Assembly: GCF_000196735.1 (NCBI RefSeq)
Contig: NC_014551.1
Coordinates: 686,501-750,500, forward strand
Length of the DNA stretch: 64,000 nt
Reading direction: 5' to 3'
DNA from: Bacillus amyloliquefaciens DSM 7 = ATCC 23350
GTDB lineage: Bacteria > Bacillota > Bacilli > Bacillales > Bacillaceae
Shown: piece by piece, positions 26,481-35,608 of the stretch
How the letters are laid out: the number at the start of each line of letters is the position of its first letter
Numbering within the stretch: position 1 is the stretch's first letter
Notes under the pieces: generated by a model
Databases searched by the model: none
Seen by the model: only the letters and a program-made list of their open reading frames with translations
What the model was told of the DNA's origin: nothing
Position numbers and translations under genes: made by a program

Positions 26481-27347
26481 GTGAACAAAGACCAATTACT
26501 TCATGATTATATCATTACACATTCGGCCGAGCTGACGGAAAAATGGCTCAAGCTGAGACGGAAGCTGAGAGGGCGGTTTTATTCCGAGGATCAATTAAGT
26601 GAAGAAAAGAAACAACTGCTGATCGAGCAGCATACGTTTACGAACACAACCATCGCCAGCGCTTTGCTGGAAGATCCGGCCGTTTTTCAGCAGAACAAAG
26701 AAAAATGGGCCGCACAGGTAGCGAAAAGCAGAGTGGAGCAGGACGCTCAGGTTCATGAGGTCGTTGAGGCGATCGGCAATTCAAGAACCGTCTTTTGGGA
26801 AGCGGTCACCCGTTTTATGGATGAGCATCAGGACATCGTAACAAGCGAGGATGCCCGCCGCTGGAATCACCTTGTCAACGGCTCAATTGATCAGCTGATG
26901 ACGGATTTTACCGAACAGTATCAGATATTAATGATTTCGAGGCTGTCATCTCAGCAGGAGCTTATTTCCGAATTGAGCTGTCCGGTTATTTTGATTGCGG
27001 ATACGATCGGCACCTTGCCGCTCATCGGTGCGATTGATACGGAACGGGCGCGTGTGATTTTGGAGACAGTTCCGGAAAACTGTGTCGCAAAACGGATCAC
27101 AAACCTTGTGATTGATCTGTCCGGTGTGCCCATTGTCGATACGATGGTGGCGCAGCAATTGTACATGCTGTCGAAAACGTTATTTCTCCTCGGCATCAGA
27201 ACAGTATTTTCCGGCATTCGGCCTGATGTGGCACAGACTTCAATCCAATTGGGACTTGATTTTTCAGAGTATCAAACATACGGCAGCCTGGAGCAAGCGC
27301 TCGCCAGCATGGGTGTCACATGTATTATTGAGGAAACAAAAGTGTGA
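26481..27347 (+). CDS. RsbR-type stressosome protein
   Basis: 288 residues. An N-terminal sensor domain of non-heme globin type (~1-145) precedes a STAS domain (~165-275). The two Thr residues phosphorylated by RsbT in RsbRA have counterparts at T187 (GAIDTERAR) and T221 (SGVPIVDTMVAQ), 34 residues apart as in RsbRA. RsbR proteins form the stressosome with RsbS and release RsbT to switch on sigma-B. GTG 26481 is chosen because GAGGAG lies 7 bases upstream. In B. subtilis 168 I know of no RsbR paralogue at the yet locus, so which paralogue this is cannot be told without alignment. Confidence 0.87.
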   Translation: MNKDQLLHDYIITHSAELTEKWLKLRRKLRGRFYSEDQLSEEKKQLLIEQHTFTNTTIASALLEDPAVFQQNKEKWAAQVAKSRVEQDAQVHEVVEAIGNSRTVFWEAVTRFMDEHQDIVTSEDARRWNHLVNGSIDQLMTDFTEQYQILMISRLSSQQELISELSCPVILIADTIGTLPLIGAIDTERARVILETVPENCVAKRITNLVIDLSGVPIVDTMVAQQLYMLSKTLFLLGIRTVFSGIRPDVAQTSIQLGLDFSEYQTYGSLEQALASMGVTCIIEETKV

Positions 27348-27348
27348 G

Positions 27349-27389
27349 AAAAAGGTGCTCCGGCCAGAGGCGGGGCGCTTTTTTTTTAT
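27349..27389 (+). terminator. Terminator of the RsbR-type gene
   Basis: GTGCTCCGGCC and GGCGGGGCGC form an imperfect stem, with flanking A and T runs. Confidence 0.6.
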
Positions 27390-27657
27390 GGCGGGAAATT
27401 TAAATGTTCAAAAACTTAATTAGGCAGCACATCGAACCGGCACAAATAGCTGATCGTACACAAACGAAAGCTGGCCGCCAGTCAACTGATTTTCTTTTTT
27501 AAGCAGGAAAAGAGTGGAGAAATCAAATCCAAAAATTGTGTAAATGTTATTGATTTCTGAAAGAAAACATAATAGTATAAGTGTATATTTCTTATCAGAA
27601 TAGTATGAATTAAAAAGCCATTGTCAAAAGACGAACGGGCAGACATAAAGGGGGAGC
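27390..27657. other. Intergenic region before yezD
   Basis: No coding frame is supported. The right end carries the yezD promoter (27550-27578). I see no further clear structure in 27390-27540. Confidence 0.5.
27550..27578 (+). promoter_or_regulatory. Probable sigma-A promoter of yezD
   Basis: TTGATT (27550-27555), 17 bases, TAGTAT (27573-27578), about 80 bases before the start codon. Confidence 0.55.
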
Positions 27658-27660
27658 ATG

Positions 27661-27837
27661 ATGACGTCCAAAGGAAGCGTAGATCCGCATGTGATTGAAA
27701 AGATTATCAGTGCGCTGGAAACGATCGATTTCGGGACTGTTCAGATTACGGTTCATAATTCCCAAGTAACACAAATTGATAAGGTGGAGAAATACCGCTT
27801 TTCCCTGAAGAGCAAAGAAGCTAAACAGCAATCTTAA
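27661..27837 (+). CDS. yezD: Small DUF2292 protein YezD
   Basis: 58 residues. The DUF2292 pattern is clear: VIEKIISALETIDFGTVQIT and HNSQVTQIDKVEKYRF. Two tandem ATGs (27658, 27661) follow AAAGGGGG; the second has better spacing. The function is unknown; relatives are often encoded beside sulphur-metabolism genes. An unknown 100-residue gene follows after 29 bases and may share its transcript. Confidence 0.82.
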   Translation: MTSKGSVDPHVIEKIISALETIDFGTVQITVHNSQVTQIDKVEKYRFSLKSKEAKQQS

Positions 27838-27866
27838 AAAACAGCCGATGACAGGAGGCGGTACAT

Positions 27867-28169
27867 ATGAAGCATTCAACTGTCCCTTTCCGGGAGAGCC
27901 GGTATCTGCACTTGCCTGAAGTGCGCTTTCTGCATTGGTGCACGAAGCAATACGGCATTAACAAAGGAGTGCTGAACACAATTGACGGCTGGTTTTATGA
28001 TGCGGGCATCATTCCCATTCCCGTCAGGCGTCTTTATGTGCTGGCGTTTCTCGATTTTGCGAAAACGCCGGGACAGAAGGGGAATATCCGATTCGGGCAC
28101 GGGGGATTGACGAAAAAACTGCATGATTTCATGGATATGCAGGAGTGCGCAGCAAAACGCCAGGCTTGA
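27867..28169 (+). CDS. Uncharacterised basic protein
   Basis: 100 residues, not recognised. The start is well supported by AGGAGGCGG 6 bases before the ATG. It is rich in aromatic and basic residues (SRYLHLPEVRFLHWCTKQYG, IPIPVRRLYVLAFLDFAK) with no signal peptide or clear membrane helix. The C-terminal GNIRFGHGGLTKKLHDFMDM is predicted helical. It lies 29 bases after yezD and 91 before yetJ, on the same strand. Codon use looks normal for the genome, so it is probably a real, perhaps lineage-specific gene. Confidence 0.65.
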   Translation: MKHSTVPFRESRYLHLPEVRFLHWCTKQYGINKGVLNTIDGWFYDAGIIPIPVRRLYVLAFLDFAKTPGQKGNIRFGHGGLTKKLHDFMDMQECAAKRQA

Positions 28170-28260
28170 ATATCCTTAAAATCTTCTTAAAATCATGCAA
28201 ATTTCTCCCATTTTATTTATAATAGACCTATCACGATCATTTTTTGGGAGGACTTTTGAC

Positions 28261-28905
28261 ATGCAAACTGCTGCTTATGAGAGCAAACAATCTATTATGC
28301 AGCGCATTATAACGGTATTTGTGTTTACGCTGTTAGTTGCGACAATCGGCCTGTATACCGGCCAGTTCATTCCGCCGGCATTGATGCTTCCGCTGTCGGT
28401 CTTAGAGGTTATCATGATCTTCGCCGCGTTTTGGCTGCGCCGTAAAAAAGCCGTCGGATATGCGTTTGTCTTTACATTCGCTTTCATTTCAGGAATGACG
28501 CTGTTTCCGATTATCAGCCATTATGCGTCCGCAGCGGGCGCCTATGTCGTATTGGAGGCATTCGGCTCTTCATTTGTGATTTTTGCGGTGCTCGGCACGA
28601 TCGGCGCTAAGACGAAAAAGGACTTGTCGTTTTTATGGTCCTTCTTGCTTGTCGCTGTTATCGCGCTTCTCGCGGTGGGGATCTTTAATATTTTCAGCCC
28701 GCTGAATTCCGCCGCCATGATGGCGTATTCCGTCATCGGCACGATTGTGTTTTCAATGTACATCTTATACGATCTGAACCAGATCAAACACCGGGACATC
28801 ACGGCGGATTTGATTCCTTTGATGGCATTGACGCTTTATATCGACTTTATCAACCTGTTTATCAACCTGCTCCGGTTTTTCGGAATTTTAAACAGTGATG
28901 ATTAA
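28261..28905 (+). CDS. yetJ: pH-gated calcium leak channel YetJ (TMBIM family)
   Basis: 214 residues with seven membrane helices. BsYetJ is the structurally studied bacterial member of the Bax-inhibitor-1 family and leaks calcium in a pH-dependent way. The conserved acidic residues of the sensor pair are in ILYDLNQIKH (D171 region) and LYIDFINLFINLLR (D195 region). The start MQTAAYESKQSIMQRI at 28261 follows TGGGAGG. A TATAAT at about 28219 is the probable -10. It is convergent with yetL over a shared terminator. In B. subtilis yetK lies next to it; here it is absent. Confidence 0.95.
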   Translation: MQTAAYESKQSIMQRIITVFVFTLLVATIGLYTGQFIPPALMLPLSVLEVIMIFAAFWLRRKKAVGYAFVFTFAFISGMTLFPIISHYASAAGAYVVLEAFGSSFVIFAVLGTIGAKTKKDLSFLWSFLLVAVIALLAVGIFNIFSPLNSAAMMAYSVIGTIVFSMYILYDLNQIKHRDITADLIPLMALTLYIDFINLFINLLRFFGILNSDD

Positions 28906-28913
28906 TCGCACGG

Positions 28914-28944
28914 AAAAGGCGCCCTCTAAAAGGGGCGCCTTTTT
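28914..28944. terminator. Bidirectional terminator between yetJ and yetL
   Basis: AAAAGGCGCCC pairs with GGGCGCCTTTT over a short loop, with A and T runs on either side; the yetL stop codon touches its right edge. Confidence 0.88.
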
Positions 28945-29455
28945 ATGTTCTGCCGCCGGAAAACAGCAGAAGCTTATCAAATAGAACTTCAAGCATTTTT
29001 GTCAATTCCGCTTTTTCTTCTGCGGTGAAGCTTTCCATGGCACCTGAAATTTTGGAGAAATGACCGGGAAGAAACCGCATCAGCTTTTCTTTTCCTTCCT
29101 CGGTCAGGTCGATGCTGATTTTTCGTCTGTCGCCGGTATGCCGCCTGCGGTTCACAAAGCCGTCCCGGGCAAGTCCGTCGATCAATCCAGTAATGGTCGC
29201 TTTGGTGACATTGGATTCTTTCGCCAGCTCCGTCGGACTCAGGCTGTGGCCGGGCGCGTCAAACAGAAACATCAAAATTTTGAATTTGCCTTCGGACAGT
29301 CCATGACTTGAGAAATAATGCTCCATGACCTGATTCATTTTTTTCGACATATCTAATAACGTCAAAAATGTTTTCAATGATTCAGCATCCATATCGGCGT
29401 AAATCTCAGCGTGTCCGGCAATCTGCGAGTAATCCGGCAAATGTCTCAACTCCAT
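28943..29455 (-). CDS. yetL: MarR-family repressor YetL
   Basis: 170 residues. The winged helix is clear: LSPTELAKESNVTKATITGLIDGLARDGFV (~78-107) followed by the wing RRRHTGDRRKISIDLT. B. subtilis YetL represses itself and divergent yetM and is released by flavonoids. ATG 29455 (MELRHLPDYSQ) is chosen because GGAGG lies 9 bases upstream and the known protein starts there. It is divergent from yetM with ~145 bases between them, the same layout as in B. subtilis. I could not fix the operator with confidence. Confidence 0.92.
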   Translation of the reverse strand: MELRHLPDYSQIAGHAEIYADMDAESLKTFLTLLDMSKKMNQVMEHYFSSHGLSEGKFKILMFLFDAPGHSLSPTELAKESNVTKATITGLIDGLARDGFVNRRRHTGDRRKISIDLTEEGKEKLMRFLPGHFSKISGAMESFTAEEKAELTKMLEVLFDKLLLFSGGRT

Positions 29456-29528
29456 TTTTGTAAGCCTCCGTACCATTTTAGTGATTCAAAGTATAAGCCT
29501 GCCGGATTCAAAAGGCAACCTATAAAGA

Positions 29529-29534
29529 TTGACA
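29529..29534 (+). promoter_or_regulatory. Probable -35 element of yetM
   Basis: A perfect TTGACA lies 67 bases before yetM. No -10 at ideal spacing is convincing (TAATGT at 18 bases; TATAGT only at 13). Confidence 0.35.
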
Positions 29535-29600
29535 GTTTTTCAGCCAATATAGTAATGTGGCTAATAGTTAATAGATAATAAATAAGAAGGCGGTATCGTA

Positions 29601-30722
29601 ATGAACCATGAAGTGAAAAAGATCATCATAGCGGGCGGTGGGATCGGCGGCCTGTGTGCAGCGATTTCTCTCGGGAGAGCGGGGTTTGAAGTGACCCTTT
29701 GCGAGGCGGCTTCTGAAATGCGTAAAAGCGGAGCGGGCATTCTCCAGCCTCAAAATGCGCTCGGGGTGCTGCGTGAAATCGGTGTGTATGAAGAATGCTG
29801 CCAAAACGGTTTTCAAACGGAATGGCTGAAGCAGCATGATGAAAACGGGTCGTTATTGTTTAAAGTGAGAGAGGCGTTTTTAGATGATTCATTGCCGGGG
29901 AGGAATAATATATTGCGGCAAACGTTAAATGATATCCTCAGAAAGCATGCTGAAGCGGCGGGGGCCACGATTTTGCTGGGGAAAAAAGTCGTGTCTTACG
30001 AAGAAACGGCGGATGAAATAACGGTGCATTTCGCAGACGGAACCGTGATGACGGCGGACATTCTCGCCGGCTTTGACGGCATCCGCTCTGTTGTCCGTGA
30101 TCAAATGCTGCAAAGAGAAGTGAAAACGGAGTATCTCGGCATGGGAGCGCACAGATTTTTCATCTCTTTTCCCGAGCGGGTTTTTCATGATTCGACACTG
30201 ATGTATAAAAAGGGGCAGACGCAGGTCGGTGTCGTGCCGCTGTCCGAAAAAACAGGATACGTATTTATCATCCGGCCGTATGACGCTGACTGTACGGATG
30301 ACGAGGATACACGTTTTGAACGGGTGAAAGACCTGCTGCACGGATTTCCGGGAGTGAAGTTTGTGACAGAGAATATGTCAAAGGAATATCCTGTTTTGTT
30401 TCATAAAATTGAGCAGATGGCGGTCAAAGAACCGTGGCACAGAGGCCGCGTCGTTCTGGGCGGGGATGCCGTTCATGCAGGAGCGCCGACATTGGCGCAG
30501 GGAGCGGCGATGGCGATTGAAGACGCGATCGTTCTTAGTGAAGAACTGCAAAATGATGAAAACCATGAAACTGCATTTCAAGCATACTTCGAAAGACGGG
30601 CGGAGCGGGCTTTACAGATACAGAATCTGTCATCTGAAATCGTCCGCCGCGAGATAAAGGGAACACCCGGTGTCCAAGACATCATCGGTGAATGCCATCG
30701 GCTGCTCAAAGAGCCTTATTAA
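29601..30722 (+). CDS. yetM: FAD-dependent monooxygenase YetM
   Basis: 373-residue flavoprotein of the aromatic-hydroxylase type. The FAD-binding GxGxxG is in IIIAGGGIGGLCAAISLGRAG near the N-terminus; the second FAD motif is VLGGDAVHAGAPTLAQGAAMAIED (~288-311); the middle DG motif is DILAGFDGIRSVVR. It is repressed by YetL and induced by flavonoids in B. subtilis, so a role in handling plant phenolics is likely, but the substrate is not known. AAGAAGGCGG precedes the ATG. It is convergent with yetN. Confidence 0.92.
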   Translation: MNHEVKKIIIAGGGIGGLCAAISLGRAGFEVTLCEAASEMRKSGAGILQPQNALGVLREIGVYEECCQNGFQTEWLKQHDENGSLLFKVREAFLDDSLPGRNNILRQTLNDILRKHAEAAGATILLGKKVVSYEETADEITVHFADGTVMTADILAGFDGIRSVVRDQMLQREVKTEYLGMGAHRFFISFPERVFHDSTLMYKKGQTQVGVVPLSEKTGYVFIIRPYDADCTDDEDTRFERVKDLLHGFPGVKFVTENMSKEYPVLFHKIEQMAVKEPWHRGRVVLGGDAVHAGAPTLAQGAAMAIEDAIVLSEELQNDENHETAFQAYFERRAERALQIQNLSSEIVRREIKGTPGVQDIIGECHRLLKEPY

Positions 30723-30727
30723 ATAAA

Positions 30728-30757
30728 GAAAGTCCAGAACATGGCGTCTGGACTTTT
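30728..30757. terminator. Terminator between yetM and yetN
   Basis: AAAGTCCAGA pairs with TCTGGACTTT over an 8-base loop and lies directly between the two convergent stop codons. Confidence 0.8.
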
Positions 30758-30758
30758 G

Positions 30759-31832
30759 TCAGTCTTGTTCAGATTTATTCCGGATCCGCTCAATCACCTC
30801 ATGCAGCCCCTCAGGCTTGTGAAACTCCACCGGTGAACTGCCTTTTTCAAACGAAATCGTTTCTGCTTCAATGAGCGCGACATAGCGTCCGTTCACTTTC
30901 GCGAGATGGATGGATTCGCCGAAATCGGCCAGCAGTCCTTTAATCTCTGTTTCTCCGACTTTCATTTTCAGCTCGGCCTCAGGCGTATGCTCAATGATCT
31001 GCGCGGATGCCTCGATGACTTGATGGGTGTCGAGGCGCTCCTGAATTTCCCGCTTTTCACTCGCTTCCCAAATTTCGATGTCGTGCTCAAACTGCTGAAG
31101 CTCTTCACTGTTTTCTTCAAAGGTTTCATACACGTGTTCCTGCACCATGTTTATGACTTGGTTTTTCATGATTTCCGGCATCGATTCGCCGTATTCGACA
31201 AATTTGAGAAAATCCTCGAAATAACGGGCGTGCGAGGCCTGATGGATTTTCAGCTCGTGCTCTTCGGTCATGCCTTCTTCCGGCATATAAGGATATTGAA
31301 TGCTTTTCATATTCTTTGTCGTGATGGCCATTTCGACTTTTTTAATGAGAGACGCGGCGTCTGAGATGCGGGCGACCTTCGGCTCGAAATCGCATTTCAT
31401 CATAAAGACGAATTTGTCCTCAAAATATTTGCGGGGCACGGCCGATGCCACAATGAAAACACCGCCGCGAACGGCGCTTGTATCGAGGTACGTGCGGACG
31501 AACTGCTCACTTGCTTCTATAAATGCTTCCTTCGTATCCGCAAGCCGGGCGCGGTTGAAAAGGTTGTAATTCGGATTTGAATCAAGCTCATGACCCGGCT
31601 CCGTGATAAAATGGCCGATTTTTGTGGGGACCTGCTCTGATTGCGGGTGCCGTTCGGCTTTCCGTTTGACGATTTTCTTCAATTCCCCGTCAAGAAAATC
31701 CTTCAGCTCGCTTTCTTCAAATTCTTCCGTATCAAGCGTCTGGAAATGTTTGAACTGTTTGTTTGCCTGATCGTCTTTTCCTTCCACTTGAATGACATAA
31801 AACGATAAAAACTTGATTTCAAAATCCATATG
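30759..31832 (-). CDS. yetN: DUF3900 protein YetN
   Basis: 357 residues, cytoplasmic, highly charged, unknown function. It begins MDFEIKFLSFYVIQVEGKDD and shows no enzyme motif that I know. Candidate landmarks are RGGVFIVASAVPRKYFEDKFVFMM in the middle and a helical acidic stretch near residue 225. ATG 31832 is chosen because AAGGTGAG lies 8 bases upstream. It is divergent from cypD, as in B. subtilis. Confidence 0.85.
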   Translation of the reverse strand, partial: HMDFEIKFLSFYVIQVEGKDDQANKQFKHFQTLDTEEFEESELKDFLDGELKKIVKRKAERHPQSEQVPTKIGHFITEPGHELDSNPNYNLFNRARLADTKEAFIEASEQFVRTYLDTSAVRGGVFIVASAVPRKYFEDKFVFMMKCDFEPKVARISDAASLIKKVEMAITTKNMKSIQYPYMPEEGMTEEHELKIHQASHARYFEDFLKFVEYGESMPEIMKNQVINMVQEHVYETFEENSEELQQFEHDIEIWEASEKREIQERLDTHQVIEASAQIIEHTPEAELKMKVGETEIKGLLADFGESIHLAKVNGRYVALIEAETISFEKGSSPVEFHKPEGLHEVIERIRNKSEQD

Positions 31833-31993
31833 TGAACTCACCTTATTTCTGTATTTGACAAGCCTCTCCAGTATAGAAAAAACCGTAATCGATCGTCAAT
31901 CAGAGGATTGATCCGTCCTGGCGGATAATCGGCCGGTGAAAAGGGCACTGTAGTTGGAAGGAACGCATCAACGTTTAAGAAAGGGTGTTGTAA

Positions 31994-34900
31994 ATGAAGG
32001 AAACAAGTCCGATTCCGAAGCCGAAGACGTTCGGGCCGCTCGGCAATCTCCCTTTGCTTGATAAAGACAAGCCCACAATGTCGCTTATCAAACTGGCCAA
32101 AGAGCAGGGGCCCATTTTTCAGCTGCATACACCGGCGGGCACCATTATCGTCGTGTCCGGCCATGAACTGGTGAAAGAGGTTTGTGACGAAGAGCGGTTT
32201 GATAAAAGTATTGAAGGGGCTTTGGAAAAAGTCCGCGCGTTTTCCGGTGACGGGCTGTTTACAAGCTGGACGCACGAGCCTAACTGGCGAAAGGCGCACA
32301 ATATTCTGATGCCGACCTTCAGCAAGCGCGCGATGAAAGATTATCATTCGATGATGACTGATATCGCGGTGCAGCTGATTCAAAAATGGGCAAGGCTGAA
32401 TCCTGATGAGGCCGTTGATGTGCCTGCTGATATGACCCGGCTGACGCTCGATACGATCGGACTGTGCGGTTTTAACTATCGGTTTAACAGCTATTACAGA
32501 GAAACGCCTCATCCGTTTATTAACAGCATGGTGCGCGCACTTGATGAAGCGATGCACCAAATGCAGCGTCTTGATGTTCAGGATAAGCTCATGATCAGGA
32601 CGAAGCGCCAATTTCATCATGATATTCAGGCGATGTTTTCGTTGGTAGACAGTATTATCGCAGAGCGCAGGTCAGACGGCGGCCGGGATGAAAAAGATCT
32701 GCTGGCCAGGATGCTGAATGTTGAAGACCCGGAAACAGGTGAAAAACTTGATGATGAAAATATCCGCTTTCAAATCATCACGTTTTTAATTGCCGGCCAT
32801 GAAACGACAAGCGGCCTGCTTTCCTTTGCCATCTACTTTCTGCTGAAGCATCCCCGCGTTTTGGAAAAAGCTTATGAGGAAGCTGATCGGGTATTGACCG
32901 ATCCCGTTCCTTCGTATAAACAAGTGCTGGAGCTTACCTATATCCGGATGATTTTGCAGGAGTCATTGCGCTTATGGCCGACCGCGCCTGCGTTCAGTCT
33001 TTATGCGAAAGAGGATACGGTGATCGGCGGGAAATATCCGATCACGACAAAAGACAGAATTTCCGTCTTAATTCCTCAGCTTCATCGTGATAAAGACGCG
33101 TGGGGAGACAATGCGGAGGAATTTTATCCGGAGCGGTTTGAACATCCTGATCAAGTGCCCCACCATGCGTACAAGCCGTTCGGAAACGGTCAGCGGGCGT
33201 GTATCGGCATGCAGTTCGCGCTGCATGAAGCGACTCTTGTACTGGGGATGATTCTTCAGCATTTTACCTTTACAGACCATACCGATTATGAGCTGGATAT
33301 TAAACAGACGTTAACGCTCAAGCCCAACGACTTTCATATCCGGGTGCGGCCGCGGAGCAAAGAAGCCGTTCCGGCGGCTTTCACGGCGGCTGAAAAAGCG
33401 GCGGAAGACGTAACAAAAGAAAAACAGGAGACAAAAGGCGCTTCCATTATCGGGCTTGACAACCGACCGCTTCTGATTCTGTACGGCTCAGATACGGGAA
33501 CCGCAGAAGGCGTTGCGTGGGAGCTTGCCGATACTGCCGGGATGCACGGCGTCCGGACTGAAACGGCACCTTTGAATGACCGGATCGGAAAATTGCCGAA
33601 AGAAGGAGCTCTCTTGATCATTACGTCCTCTTATAACGGAAAGCCTCCGAGTAACGCCGGACAATTCGTTCAATGGCTTGAAGAAGTCAAACAAGGGGAA
33701 TTGGAAGGCGTCCGATATGCCGTCTTCGGCTGCGGTGATCATAACTGGGCGGCGACATATCAGGCCGTTCCGAGACTTATTGATGAAAAGCTTGCTGAAA
33801 AAGGGGCGGAACGCTTTTCCTCACGAGGTGAAGGTGATGTCAGCGGCGATTTTGAAGGAAAGCTTGATGAATGGAAAAAAAGTATGTGGAAGGACGCCAT
33901 GAAAGCGTTCGGTCTCAAGCTGAATGAAAATGCCGAAAAAGAGCGGAGTACGCTGGGCCTTCAATTTGTGAGCGGGCTTGGCGGCTCTCCCTTGGCTCAG
34001 ACGTATGAAGCGGTTTACGCATCCGTTGCGGAAAACAGGGAGCTCCAAGCGCCGGAAAGCGATAGAAGCACAAGGCATATTGAAATCATTCTGCCGAAGG
34101 AGGCTGCTTACAATGAAGGGGATCATCTCGGCGTTCTGCCTGTAAACAGCAAAGAGCAGGTCAGCCGTGTTCTCCGCCGGTACAATCTGAACGGCAACGA
34201 CCAAGTGCTGCTGACGGCCAGCGGACAGAGCGCGGCTCATCTCCCGCTCGATCGGCCGGTCAGGCTGCACGATCTTCTGAGCAGCTGCGTCGAATTGCAG
34301 GAAGCGGCATCAAGAGCTCAAATCCGTGAAATGGCCGCTTATACTGTCTGCCCGCCGCACAAACATGAATTGGAAGGTCTTCTTGAGGAGGGTGTCTATC
34401 AGGAGCAAATCCTGACATTGCGCGTCTCAATGCTCGATCTCCTTGAAAAATATGAAGCGTGTGAGCTTCCGTTTGAACGATTTTTGGAGCTTTTGCGTCC
34501 GCTGAAACCGCGTTATTATTCGATTTCAAGCTCGCCGCTGAAACATCCCGGGCAGGCTTCAATTACCGTCGGCGTCGTTCGCGGCCCCGCCCGCAGCGGT
34601 TTGGGGGAGTATCGCGGAGTCGCTTCGAACTATTTGGCGGATCGCAGTCCTGACGATGGTATCGTGATGTTTGTCCGCACGCCGGAAACAAAATTCCGGC
34701 TTCCGGAAGATCCGGAAAAACCGATTATTATGGTCGGTCCGGGCACAGGAGTCGCCCCGTTCCGCGGATTTTTGCAGGCGCGGGCGGCATTAAAAGGAGA
34801 AGGAAAAGAGCTGGGGGAGGCCCATCTCTACTTCGGATGCAGAAACGATTATGATTTTATTTACCGTGACGAGCTTGAAGCTTATGAAAAAGACGGAATC

Positions 34901-35179
34901 GTGACGCTTCATACGGCTTTCTCCCGCAAAGAAGGCGTACCGAAAACGTATGTGCAGCACTTAATGGCGGAAGATGCCGAAACTTTAATTTCGATCCTTG
35001 ACAGGGGAGGGCATCTATACGTATGCGGCGACGGAAGCAAGATGGCGCCTGATGTAGAGGAAACGCTGCAAAAAGCATATCAGTCGGCTCACGGAACAGA
35101 TGAACGGCAAGCACAAGAGTGGCTTTTGGATCTCCAGACAAAAGGCATTTATGCAAAAGATGTCTGGGCGGGAATTTAA
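31994..35179 (+). CDS. cypD: Self-sufficient cytochrome P450/NADPH reductase CypD (CYP102 family)
   Basis: 1061-residue fusion enzyme hydroxylating fatty acids near their ends, homologous to P450 BM3. The P450 part (1-~460) has the I-helix AGHETT at 267-272, ESLRLWP near 323 (ExxR) and the heme Cys403 in [21 protein letters not shown] linker leads to the FMN flavodoxin domain ([20 protein letters not shown]), then the FAD domain ([10 protein letters not shown]) and the NADPH site ([30 protein letters not shown]). Length equals B. subtilis CypD (YetO). A leader of 160 bases separates it from divergent yetN; no regulator gene is adjacent. Confidence 0.97.
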   Translation: MKETSPIPKPKTFGPLGNLPLLDKDKPTMSLIKLAKEQGPIFQLHTPAGTIIVVSGHELVKEVCDEERFDKSIEGALEKVRAFSGDGLFTSWTHEPNWRKAHNILMPTFSKRAMKDYHSMMTDIAVQLIQKWARLNPDEAVDVPADMTRLTLDTIGLCGFNYRFNSYYRETPHPFINSMVRALDEAMHQMQRLDVQDKLMIRTKRQFHHDIQAMFSLVDSIIAERRSDGGRDEKDLLARMLNVEDPETGEKLDDENIRFQIITFLIAGHETTSGLLSFAIYFLLKHPRVLEKAYEEADRVLTDPVPSYKQVLELTYIRMILQESLRLWPTAPAFSLYAKEDTVIGGKYPITTKDRISVLIPQLHRDKDAWGDNAEEFYPERFEHPDQVPHHAYKPFGNGQRACIGMQFALHEATLVLGMILQHFTFTDHTDYELDIKQTLTLKPNDFHIRVRPRSKEAVPAAFTAAEKAAEDVTKEKQETKGASIIGLDNRPLLILYGSDTGTAEGVAWELADTAGMHGVRTETAPLNDRIGKLPKEGALLIITSSYNGKPPSNAGQFVQWLEEVKQGELEGVRYAVFGCGDHNWAATYQAVPRLIDEKLAEKGAERFSSRGEGDVSGDFEGKLDEWKKSMWKDAMKAFGLKLNENAEKERSTLGLQFVSGLGGSPLAQTYEAVYASVAENRELQAPESDRSTRHIEIILPKEAAYNEGDHLGVLPVNSKEQVSRVLRRYNLNGNDQVLLTASGQSAAHLPLDRPVRLHDLLSSCVELQEAASRAQIREMAAYTVCPPHKHELEGLLEEGVYQEQILTLRVSMLDLLEKYEACELPFERFLELLRPLKPRYYSISSSPLKHPGQASITVGVVRGPARSGLGEYRGVASNYLADRSPDDGIVMFVRTPETKFRLPEDPEKPIIMVGPGTGVAPFRGFLQARAALKGEGKELGEAHLYFGCRNDYDFIYRDELEAYEKDGIVTLHTAFSRKEGVPKTYVQHLMAEDAETLISILDRGGHLYVCGDGSKMAPDVEETLQKAYQSAHGTDERQAQEWLLDLQTKGIYAKDVWAGI

Positions 35180-35194
35180 AAATTACGCATATGG

Positions 35195-35221
35195 GGACTG
35201 GATCACTCCAGTCCTTTTTTT
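35195..35221 (+). terminator. Terminator of cypD
   Basis: GGACTGGA pairs with TCCAGTCC over a 4-base loop, followed by seven T. Confidence 0.88.
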
Positions 35222-35608
35222 GCATCAGCCGAAAAAAACCTTCAAGTTTTTCAAACCCTTTGCATACAATAACTTCAGCCCGCCTGGTGGGCGGCTGTCT
35301 TTGATATTCATTTTTCGTTTTTACAAGTTTGTGTTATTCTTATATTTGGTATCTCATATTTTGGAGACCCGGTTTGATACGGTATCCTTTTAATGTCAGA
35401 AAAAAATGTGAAACGAAGAACGGATATCCTGCGTCTAATGGCTGGCGGGATAAGATGTTCAATGGGCATGACACGAATGATAAATATATCGTTTTTAAAA
35501 ATGGTGTGTTTATGGGGCTGTGTGATGCTTTCGTTTTGCTCGGAAAGCAGGAATTGAAGCAAAAAGTAAGAATACAGATTTAAAGTGTTTAGGAAAGTAG
35601 AGGTTGCC
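35222..35608. other. Intergenic region before ltaSA
   Basis: It contains the sigma-M promoter of ltaSA and a leader of about 165 bases. An open frame at 35329-35583 runs through the promoter and has no ribosome site, so it is not called a gene, although its last ~50 codons read as plausible protein and could be a remnant. Confidence 0.5.
35409..35435 (+). promoter_or_regulatory. Sigma-M (ECF) promoter of ltaSA
   Basis: TGAAAC (35409-35414), 17 bases, CGTC (35432-35435), an exact match to the sigma-M pattern TGAAAC-N16/17-CGTC. B. subtilis ltaSA (yfnI) is a known sigma-M target. Confidence 0.8.

Noticed and set aside
35329..35583. 84-codon open frame before ltaSA
   Set aside because: No ribosome site, and the sigma-M promoter lies inside it; at most a remnant.
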